Positions 57,547 through 64,000 of a stretch of 64,000 nt of DNA are shown here, piece after piece. Numbering within the stretch: position 1 is the first letter of the stretch; each line of letters starts with the position of its first letter. The notes under the pieces were generated by a model, which worked only from the letters and a program-made list of their open reading frames with translations, did not search any database and was not told where the DNA came from. The DNA is from an uncultured bacterium (lineage in GTDB: Bacteria > Patescibacteriota > Saccharimonadia > Saccharimonadales > Saccharimonadaceae), in the NCBI GenBank assembly GCA_903821365.1, contig CAIJKY010000013.1, positions 1 through 64,000 on the forward strand. The letters are read 5' to 3'. Made by a program: the position numbers and the translations under genes.

Positions 57547-58269
57547 TTACTCAGCGATGGTGAAGTTAGCGTGAACGTTTACGACATCGGCAAGCTCATC
57601 AAGCGCATCCATAAGCTTCATGATCTTTGCGGCAACGGTCTCATCGGTAATCTCAATCTCGGTATTGGCAACATATGTAAGCTCTGCACTTTCCAAGCTT
57701 AAGCCACGAGCGCGCAAGTCATCACGAACCGCTGCGAGCTGTTTTGGGTCAGTATAGACAGATAGCTCATTATCATCAATAATCTCAGCGTCTTCAGCGC
57801 CGGCTTCGATTGCTGCAAGCATGGCTTCGTCGTTGTCGCCAACGAAATTAGCTCGAATATGCCCTTTGCGCGCAAACAAGAATGCGACTGCTCCTGCCTC
57901 TGCGACGTTACCGCCATTCTTGGCAAAAGCATTGCGAACATCTGGGTATGTTCGATTTTTATTATCAGTTGCGCATTCCACGATAATGGCAATGCCGCCC
58001 GGGCCGTAGCCTTCGTAGGTTGCCTCTTCGAGTGCTGCAGCGGATTTGTCGGTGACGCGTTGCACTGCACGATCGATATTGGTCAGTGGCATACCAGATT
58101 TCTTTGCTTTCTCAATAGCCATCGCAAGAGTCGCATTCATTGCAGGGTCGGCACCGCCGCGTGCTGCGACTGCGATTTGATTACCAAGCTTGGTAAATAG
58201 TACGCCGCGCTTGGCGTCGTTCGCGCCTTTTTGGCGCTTAATTGTTGACCATTTAGAGTGTCCAGACAT
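57547..58269 (-). CDS. yebC: YebC/TACO1-family protein
   Basis: A 240-residue protein: SGHSKWSTIKRQKGANDAKRGVLFTKLG and YEGYGPGGIAIIVECATDNKNRT are YebC signatures. Members regulate transcription or aid translation of proline stretches. TATAAT sits 7 nt before the ATG. Operon with ruvC, a common pairing. Confidence 0.97.
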   Translation of the reverse strand: MSGHSKWSTIKRQKGANDAKRGVLFTKLGNQIAVAARGGADPAMNATLAMAIEKAKKSGMPLTNIDRAVQRVTDKSAAALEEATYEGYGPGGIAIIVECATDNKNRTYPDVRNAFAKNGGNVAEAGAVAFLFARKGHIRANFVGDNDEAMLAAIEAGAEDAEIIDDNELSVYTDPKQLAAVRDDLRARGLSLESAELTYVANTEIEITDETVAAKIMKLMDALDELADVVNVHANFTIAE

Positions 58270-58293
58270 AATTGCTATTATACCAGATATAGC

Positions 58294-59748
58294 TCATATT
58301 ATCTGCTTTTGCAGTGCCTGTCGTCGCTGTTGACGCGACAGCTTCGCCCACGAGATAGCGACCGCAATACCCATCATCGAATACCACAGCACCAGGCCAA
58401 GTGCTGAAATATGCACTTCAATGGAAGCCCACGGTACTGCGCTCATGATATACACCATCCAGACAATAAGCGCCAGTAGCGCATGTGCAGGCACTGCAAT
58501 AAACGCTGCTACCGCCGGAAGCGCCATGTCCATAAAGCCCGCTATCGCCACAAGCAACATGGCAAGCGGAATAAGGGGCACGATCAGCACATTGGCAAGA
58601 AGCCCAAGAATCGATAAATTACCAAAGAATAGCAAGATTATAGGCAGCGTGATAAGTTCTGAGATAAATGCTTCCAATGCAATCTGTAAAATAATTGGCG
58701 GCTCACCTTCGCGCCAAACAGTACTCGTCACCAACGGCACCACCAAAAGAATACCAGCAAAAGCACTGAAACTGAGCCACCAGCCAATATCGCCCCAAAG
58801 GTATGGCGGATAAGCAAACGCCGTTGCCGACATGACAAGAAGCAGTGCGATAAGTGGTTTCATTTGACGGCCATAGTACCAGGCAACCAAAGATATTCCG
58901 CTTACTAAACCCGCTCGTACCATACTTGGACTATTGCCAGTAATCATTAAGAACATCATGATTAGGCCTACGCTCAACAGCAATGTTTGAAGCCGTGACT
59001 GTTTCTGTCTTAAGCGTTTTGCGACGCGCACCAACACCGTAAGATTATAGCCACTTGCAACGACCATATGCGTTAACGACAGCTCTTGCAACGCAAGATT
59101 CATGTCTGGCGGCAATGATGCCTTCATGCCTATCACGAAACCAAGCCCCAAGCTCGCGTGTGGCTCCGGCAACACGGCAATAACGCCAGCAGCGAACCGA
59201 CTCCGCACGTGATCGAAAACGTTTTGCTCATGACCAATTACCTGGACTTGACCATACGATACGCTACCTTGGAACGGACCAAAGCCTGCTTTTAACTTAC
59301 CTGTTACTCGTACTCGATCGTGACGCGTTATGTCTGGCGAGGATGGCGTACTGATGAAAAGATCGCCCGTAAGTCGCAGCCGATGTCCATCTTGCACAAT
59401 AATTATCTGTTCGATAGAAAACTGTTTTGCGGCATTCTTGGAGTACGTAGGATCTTCTTTGATCAATCCTTCGATTACAACCGTTTTCCCAACATAGTCA
59501 CGATACGGCATGACTGATTGCTGAAATGCCGTTCCCTGCGTAATACCCATGCCGGCACCAGCAATCACGACGATTATGCATGCAGCATAGCTTTTATGAA
59601 GTATGGCACCGACAGAGATGATAAAAAGCGGCAGGAGTAACCACGCTGAGACAATATGCAGCCCCGCTTGGCACAAGCCAAGCCCAATGAGAACGCTTGC
59701 GAATAGCCACGACATAACAGTAGTACGATGAACAGTATTTCGCGCCAT
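58294..59748 (-). CDS. comEC: ComEC-like DNA uptake channel, no hydrolase domain
   Basis: A 484-residue protein. About 12 hydrophobic segments, an OB-like DUF4131 region (VGKTVVIEGLIKEDPTYSKN), and the Competence domain (LSLTHMVVASGYNLTVLV, then GNSPSMVRAGLV). The C-terminal metallo-beta-lactamase domain present in full-length ComEC is missing: the protein ends shortly after the last helix. It would pass single-stranded DNA through the membrane, fed by the type IV pilus. Confidence 0.9.
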   Translation of the reverse strand: MARNTVHRTTVMSWLFASVLIGLGLCQAGLHIVSAWLLLPLFIISVGAILHKSYAACIIVVIAGAGMGITQGTAFQQSVMPYRDYVGKTVVIEGLIKEDPTYSKNAAKQFSIEQIIIVQDGHRLRLTGDLFISTPSSPDITRHDRVRVTGKLKAGFGPFQGSVSYGQVQVIGHEQNVFDHVRSRFAAGVIAVLPEPHASLGLGFVIGMKASLPPDMNLALQELSLTHMVVASGYNLTVLVRVAKRLRQKQSRLQTLLLSVGLIMMFLMITGNSPSMVRAGLVSGISLVAWYYGRQMKPLIALLLVMSATAFAYPPYLWGDIGWWLSFSAFAGILLVVPLVTSTVWREGEPPIILQIALEAFISELITLPIILLFFGNLSILGLLANVLIVPLIPLAMLLVAIAGFMDMALPAVAAFIAVPAHALLALIVWMVYIMSAVPWASIEVHISALGLVLWYSMMGIAVAISWAKLSRQQRRQALQKQII

Positions 59749-59838
59749 GCGGCCATTGTACGTCGATGTCTAGCCCAGCCAAACCATGGCCGCTTCAATC
59801 ATTAAGACTTCATTGCAGCAGTCTTTTATAGCATATTG

Positions 59839-60210
59839 CTATCGTGCTGGAATTTCTTGCAACGCCCAGCTATTGCCATCTGGATCTGCAAAATATGCAT
59901 ACTTAACACCGCCCATGTCTTGTACTTCACTTAACTCAACACCACGTTCAAGAAGCAACGTATGCGCTGCCGCAATGTCTTTTACTACCAAGTGCAGATT
60001 TTGGATAGAACCAGGAGCGTTTGCGCTGCCCATACCAGTGCCAAAGACGATCGAACAGGCCGAGCCTGGAGGAGTAAGCTGTATGACACGCATACCGTTC
60101 CCAGGCTGCACATCGTGATCGAGGTGAAATCCAACTTTTTCAACATAGAAGGCGAGGCTACGCTCAACATCGGTCACTGGAAGTGGAACTAATTCGAGTT
60201 TCATATCCAT
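59839..60210 (-). CDS. VOC-family protein
   Basis: A 123-residue protein: LVPLPVTDVERSLAFYVEKVGFHLDHDV and YAYFADPDGNSWALQEIP are the usual N- and C-terminal VOC strands. GGAG is 9 nt before the ATG. Not closely alike to the VOC protein at 8828. Possible lactoylglutathione-lyase-like or resistance role is not determinable. Confidence 0.85.
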   Translation of the reverse strand: MDMKLELVPLPVTDVERSLAFYVEKVGFHLDHDVQPGNGMRVIQLTPPGSACSIVFGTGMGSANAPGSIQNLHLVVKDIAAAHTLLLERGVELSEVQDMGGVKYAYFADPDGNSWALQEIPAR

Positions 60211-60270
60211 AGTTTATTTCTCCTTAGTTAATGATTTTATGAATAGATAGGGTTCTACCGTCATAGTAAC

Positions 60271-60298
60271 AAAAAAGAGCCCAAAATGCGGCTCTTTT
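60271..60298 (-). terminator. Terminator of tRNA-Lys
   Basis: Minus strand AAAAGAGCC...GGCTCTTTTTTG hairpin with a T-run. Confidence 0.8.
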
Positions 60299-60320
60299 CA
60301 AAAAACACATAGTGCAATCG

Positions 60321-60397
60321 TGGAGGGACCACTGGGACTTGAACCCAGGACACCCTGCTTAAAAGGCAGGTGCTCTAACCAGCTGAGCTATGGTCCC
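60321..60397 (-). tRNA. tRNA-Lys(UUU)
   Basis: Acceptor GGGACCA/TGGTCCC, encoded CCA (60321-60323), anticodon stem CCTGC/GCAGG with loop CTTTTAA, anticodon TTT. Confidence 0.96.
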
Positions 60398-60434
60398 ATA
60401 GCGTGCTAAATATATCATTTTATATCTGTTATTG

Positions 60435-60920
60435 TCAATGGTGACTCGCGTGGTGTCCGCCAGATTTCTTGCTCGTAGCAAACATTGTGTCGAGTACGGC
60501 CCATATAATTAGTGCCGCAGTCACCACGCCGCCGTAGTTTGTTACAAGCATGAAGAACTTTTCGACAATCGCATCGTTCGCCACTGTTGCCCTGAGTACT
60601 GGCACCATGAAAAGTATTCCCAGTACACTAAACAGCAGTCCACCAAAAACGCGCGATTTCTTTTGTGCGTACTCCGGTCCGCTCGTCAGCAAAAATAACA
60701 CAGGCAGCATTGTCAGCCCTACCCCAACTACCGTGCCGAGCGGTGGTGCGATAAGCTGAACCCCTTGGCTTTCAATCAGCGCTGCTGCAGAGCTTGTAAA
60801 ATACTGGCTCAACAGCGCACCGGCGCAGAGGCCAAGTGCAAGGATACCAAAACGACGCTTGCTAAAGTAAGCGACCAGAAACAATATTCCAAAAACGATA
60901 GCGAGTGCTGCGGATGCCAT
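60435..60920 (-). CDS. Polytopic membrane protein, hypothetical
   Basis: A 161-residue protein with four or five hydrophobic helices and a His-rich tail (SGGHHASHH) that could bind metal or be inert. GTG-TATG context before the ATG. Resembles small CvpA-like colicin V production proteins in layout but I cannot confirm this. Confidence 0.65.
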   Translation of the reverse strand: MASAALAIVFGILFLVAYFSKRRFGILALGLCAGALLSQYFTSSAAALIESQGVQLIAPPLGTVVGVGLTMLPVLFLLTSGPEYAQKKSRVFGGLLFSVLGILFMVPVLRATVANDAIVEKFFMLVTNYGGVVTAALIIWAVLDTMFATSKKSGGHHASHH

Positions 60921-60939
60921 ACACCCTTATGGTATCATT

Positions 60940-61845
60940 TTAAGCGCCGATTTTGTCTTTTTTGTTGCGCCTTTTAGCGTTTAATTCGACATATTCGATC
61001 ACTTTGGCAGCAACATTTCGCCCAGTGATAAGCTCTGGAGTCTTAAGACTTGCCGACGAGTTAACTTCTAGAACTAAGGGTCCTCGATCAGAGCGCATCA
61101 TGTCAACACCGCAGATTGAAAGTCCCATAGTACGAGCGGCCTTAATGGCTGTTTTTTCTTCATCTGGGGTCAACTTGATAATCGTCCCTACGCCACCTTG
61201 GTGTGTGTTTGAACGAAAATCATCATCAAGGCTTTGTCGTTTCACACTCGCAACCACTTTGCTTCCCACCACGAGTGCACGAATATCAGTTCCTGAAGCC
61301 TCTTTGATAAACTCTTGGACAAAAAAGTTTACGCCTTCAACAAAAAAGGCTTGCATTACCGCTTTGGCGGCTTTTGGCGTTTCGGCAAGCACTACACCAT
61401 TGCCGTGTGTGCCTCGTGCTACTTTAATGATCAATGGAGTCTTACCGACGAGCGATATGACATCTTCGAAGTTAGCAGTCTCACGTGCGAGCACTGTTTT
61501 AGGAATTCCGACATCAGCTTTTGCCAGTAACTGATATGTTCGTAGCTTGTCGCGTGAACGATTAATCGCGATTGAACTGGCGGTAGTGTAGACATTCTGC
61601 ATCTCAAACTGCCGAACAACCGAGCTACCATAACGCGTGTAACTTTGAGCAATACGAGGAATGATTGCGTCATAACCAGTGAGCGGCTCGCCCTTGTAGT
61701 AAACAATAGGCATGCTTTTTTCAACAGTCATGTAGCATTTGTTATAACTGATAACACGGACTTCGTGCCCACGCGCACGAGCCTCTTCTTTGAGACGCTT
61801 TGTCGTGTAGTTACCAGAACCATTGGAAAGGATAATTATTTTCAT
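60940..61845 (-). CDS. rimK: RimK-family ATP-grasp ligase
   Basis: A 301-residue protein: DAIIPRIAQSYTRYG, SRDKLRTYQLLAKADVGIPKTV, KVARGTHGNGVVL (ATP loop), VQEFIKEASGTDIRALVVG, and LEVNSSASLK (Mg-binding Glu/Asn). RimK joins glutamates to protein or cofactor tails. It overlaps (ATGA) the retropepsin-like gene upstream, a known genetic pair. Confidence 0.92.
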   Translation of the reverse strand: MKIIILSNGSGNYTTKRLKEEARARGHEVRVISYNKCYMTVEKSMPIVYYKGEPLTGYDAIIPRIAQSYTRYGSSVVRQFEMQNVYTTASSIAINRSRDKLRTYQLLAKADVGIPKTVLARETANFEDVISLVGKTPLIIKVARGTHGNGVVLAETPKAAKAVMQAFFVEGVNFFVQEFIKEASGTDIRALVVGSKVVASVKRQSLDDDFRSNTHQGGVGTIIKLTPDEEKTAIKAARTMGLSICGVDMMRSDRGPLVLEVNSSASLKTPELITGRNVAAKVIEYVELNAKRRNKKDKIGA

Positions 61846-62336
61846 TTGTCGCGGCCTTCTTCTTCATCTTTAGGAAAATCAATACCAAGCAGACGCTGTA
61901 GGGTTATACGGTCAAGACTGCTTTCTGCTGGATCAATAATAAATCGATCGTTGAGCAGCTTACGTCCGAGCAGGATTGGATAGGTCATTTTTGAACGGTC
62001 AGTGAGCGTAAAGCCATCAGTGAAAATTTTTGGCCCAAGCTTTACTTTTAACTTCACTTCATAGCGATCTTGGCTCTGCCCAAACGAGTTAGTAATACCA
62101 ACTTGATGGAACGAGGTGGTTGTGACGACCTGTTTTGTTACGCCAACGTTTGGATGTCCGGCAAGTAATGTAAATGATAGCGTCGTGCCATCACATACAA
62201 TATCACTCGCATGAATTGCCGATCGATAGGCACCGGTATCAACTTTGGCGGGAATTTGCGCGATGCCAAAATCAACAAAAGTAAGCACTTCTGATCGACC
62301 TATGACAACTTTATGGAAATCGCGTTTCGTGGGCAT
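61842..62336 (-). CDS. RimK-associated retropepsin-like protein
   Basis: A 164-residue protein: FGIAQIPAKVDTGAYRSAIHAS carries the Asp-Thr-Gly of an aspartic-protease-like (retropepsin) fold, then YPILLGRKLLNDRFIID. Annotated elsewhere as ATP-dependent zinc protease. Probably trims or works on the product of the adjacent RimK. First gene of the pair. Confidence 0.88.
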   Translation of the reverse strand: MPTKRDFHKVVIGRSEVLTFVDFGIAQIPAKVDTGAYRSAIHASDIVCDGTTLSFTLLAGHPNVGVTKQVVTTTSFHQVGITNSFGQSQDRYEVKLKVKLGPKIFTDGFTLTDRSKMTYPILLGRKLLNDRFIIDPAESSLDRITLQRLLGIDFPKDEEEGRDK

Positions 62337-62461
62337 GGAATGTATTATGAATGAGATACTGATTTTAGCAATAGTGATATATTACTAATATACTAACACA
62401 TTTTTAAATAATTTCAATGCTTCTATCTTGAATTCGGCTGAATAAGCGATGTGCGAACATG

Positions 62462-64000
62462 CTACTGTTTTAAATTTTTTTCAGCATGAACCAGCCGATA
62501 GATGCCATAAGCGATTAACGTTGCGGCGATAATGCCTACTTGCACAAATGCGTAACTGCGTGCCATATATATGACCGCCACAATACTTACAATAATTGAC
62601 CAGTAGATAAGATACGCACGACGATCAAATACGCCAACAACCAGCAGGGCTGCGTGCTCGGCGAGCAAGATCAACGCGTATGTTTCTGGGTCGGCAACAG
62701 TTTGATACACGACTGGCAGAGAGAAGACTGCAAGTGCTGCGTACTTTGTTAGCTCGGCCGACTGTATCATTTTTCGGGTACGCAATCTCCACACCACAAG
62801 CGCAAGGTATGCAGCCCATATATGCGTATAAATTAACCATGACGTTTCAGGCATCGCGCGCCACATTAATTGCTGTAGCGCAACCAGAGTGAAAGCAATT
62901 GGCACAAGCATCTGCAGAGACGACAGGCGCAAACGATGCCCCTCGAGCAGAAGCATTCCAGCTGTTGCCGCTAGTAGTAGTGGTCCTATCGCAAGGGGCA
63001 ATAGTCCAGGATTTGCGAAGTCAATGAGCCAACCAAAGAGCGCAAGAGTCGCTGTCGTGACAATAAGCGCTCTTGCACGCTCGCCCTCAGCTCGGATCAA
63101 GTGAATTGTTATATAGCCAAAGACCGCGCCAATAACGAGTGCCAGTATGAAATATAGTGCCGTAGAGCGCTCGGCACCAAGCAAAAGCAGCAGCCACTGC
63201 CAAGCCGCGAGACTGAATAATAGCGGCACCGCTGCCGCGAGTGTCGGCGATTGGTCCTTGTACGATAAAGCCAATGTCACGAGCGCCGCGCTTAACAACA
63301 CAATAATTGCGAGTAATATAGATGGCTGGCCAAGCGCCACAACAACAGTTCCAGCGATTGCCGCGCCGTATACCGCTCGATAGGCATGAAGCGTTTCTGG
63401 CAACAAACTCATTCGACGCACGAAATACGCGACAGCCCCTACGGCAGCAGTGAGTAGCAGTACAGTATACGGCTGCTCAGCAACATAGATCGATGCACCC
63501 GACACTGCGACGAATCCAATGATCATTGCGGCGGTAAAAACCAAGGCCGCTGCCGCGAGCGCATAGTATTGTGCGCTTTTTTGTAAATATCCTTCAAGCC
63601 AAACTGCGGAACCAATTGCAAATAGTGCCCATAATAATAAATGTGCACTTAGCCCAAGCGGTGCGCCATATGCCAAAATAATTTGCTCGGCGGCAATCAC
63701 ACCCGCTGCTGCAGCTACCGTTCGCCACTCAAGAGAGACCTGATATTGGGTGAGCTTATACAGCGCAATAACTGCATAGGTGAGTAGTATAAGTGGTGCA
63801 ATAAATGCAGGTGCAATAGCGACAGAGGCAATAAACCAAGCAACAAGACCTAGTCCGATCGTCCATGCAAACATCGCGTATTGCGTCTTCGGGCGGACAC
63901 TTCTCTCGGCATACAGTAAGCTGTATACGCTTGTAATCAGCACAGCCGAGAGCATCACTTGCTGCACCGTGAAATGCAACTGCAGACCATCAGCAAGACT
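62462..64000 (-). CDS. Large polytopic membrane protein, 5' end cut by the window
   Basis: At least 505 residues, with about 15 or more hydrophobic helices separated by very short loops. The open frame continues to the window edge (no stop in 63980-64000), so the TTG at 63979 is unlikely to be the true start. Alanine- and leucine-rich; no motif seen. The layout recalls large DUF2157/SCO7613-like membrane proteins of Gram-positives, but this is only a resemblance. Confidence 0.7.
   Translation of the reverse strand, partial: SLADGLQLHFTVQQVMLSAVLITSVYSLLYAERSVRPKTQYAMFAWTIGLGLVAWFIASVAIAPAFIAPLILLTYAVIALYKLTQYQVSLEWRTVAAAAGVIAAEQIILAYGAPLGLSAHLLLWALFAIGSAVWLEGYLQKSAQYYALAAAALVFTAAMIIGFVAVSGASIYVAEQPYTVLLLTAAVGAVAYFVRRMSLLPETLHAYRAVYGAAIAGTVVVALGQPSILLAIIVLLSAALVTLALSYKDQSPTLAAAVPLLFSLAAWQWLLLLLGAERSTALYFILALVIGAVFGYITIHLIRAEGERARALIVTTATLALFGWLIDFANPGLLPLAIGPLLLAATAGMLLLEGHRLRLSSLQMLVPIAFTLVALQQLMWRAMPETSWLIYTHIWAAYLALVVWRLRTRKMIQSAELTKYAALAVFSLPVVYQTVADPETYALILLAEHAALLVVGVFDRRAYLIYWSIIVSIVAVIYMARSYAFVQVGIIAATLIAYGIYRLVHAEKNLKQ

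Noticed and set aside
1-64000. CRISPR arrays, insertion sequences, prophage
   Set aside because: No regularly spaced direct repeats, transposase, integrase or phage structural genes were seen.

Overview
The window looks like the chromosome of a Candidatus Saccharibacteria (TM7) bacterium or a close Patescibacteria relative. The case is indirect: compact gene order, many leaderless promoters (a TATAAT-like box 6-9 nt before the start codon), a type IV pilus locus, a ComEC without its hydrolase domain, a MurT/GatD pair, RNase Y, and no metabolic operons beyond a small flavin/heme redox set. No rRNA or marker phylogeny is available here, so this is a family-level inference.

Layout. 0-5.9 kb: two GC-rich orphan genes, a zinc protease, a two-component system and secreted or anchored proteins. 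5.9-8.5 kb: four tandem GC-rich small genes on the minus strand, each followed by a hammerhead ribozyme. 8.5-17.3 kb: small enzymes, a pilin, a YcnI/ferric-reductase-like membrane set, a CYTH protein and an ArsR/AHSA1 pair. 17.3-23.7 kb: a GC-rich orphan, a spermidine-synthase/transporter fusion, an FNR-ApbE-heme membrane operon and a GC-rich TerD gene. 23.7-36.4 kb: a PfkB kinase, divergent anchored paralogues, a large secreted metalloprotease-like protein, tRNA-Arg and tRNA-Gly, a membrane Clp ATPase, MurT/GatD, peroxiredoxin and an acyltransferase-like protein. 36.4-37.3 kb: a fifth ribozyme gene beside tRNA-Pro. 37.3-51 kb: a UbiB-like kinase, RNase Y, TsaB/TsaE, and pilB-pilC facing pilM-N-O plus a major pilin. 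51-64 kb: recX, recA, ruvA/B/C, yebC, comEC, tRNA-Lys, RimK with its retropepsin-like partner, and an incomplete membrane protein.

The standout is an RNA architecture on the GC-rich cargo genes. Five genes (here A-D at 6.1-8.4 kb and E at 36.6 kb) have a 3' type III hammerhead ribozyme with all core residues intact. Their transcripts are predicted to start with a hairpin, followed by two short arms (a, b). Complements of these (b', then a') flank a second hairpin just after the stop codon, so the mRNA ends can pair as a panhandle. The same a-b / b'-hairpin-a' layout, with unrelated sequences, surrounds the TerD gene (two perfect 10-bp arms) and the orphan at 17436 (two 11-bp arms), neither of which has a ribozyme. 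Compensatory changes between units support real pairing. Closure of the mRNA 5' and 3' ends, with ribozyme trimming in five cases and possible RNA circle formation in the tandem cluster, is the candidate undescribed system. Its purpose is not visible from the sequence. The cargo genes differ from the rest of the window by strong GC bias, Shine-Dalgarno starts and structured leaders.
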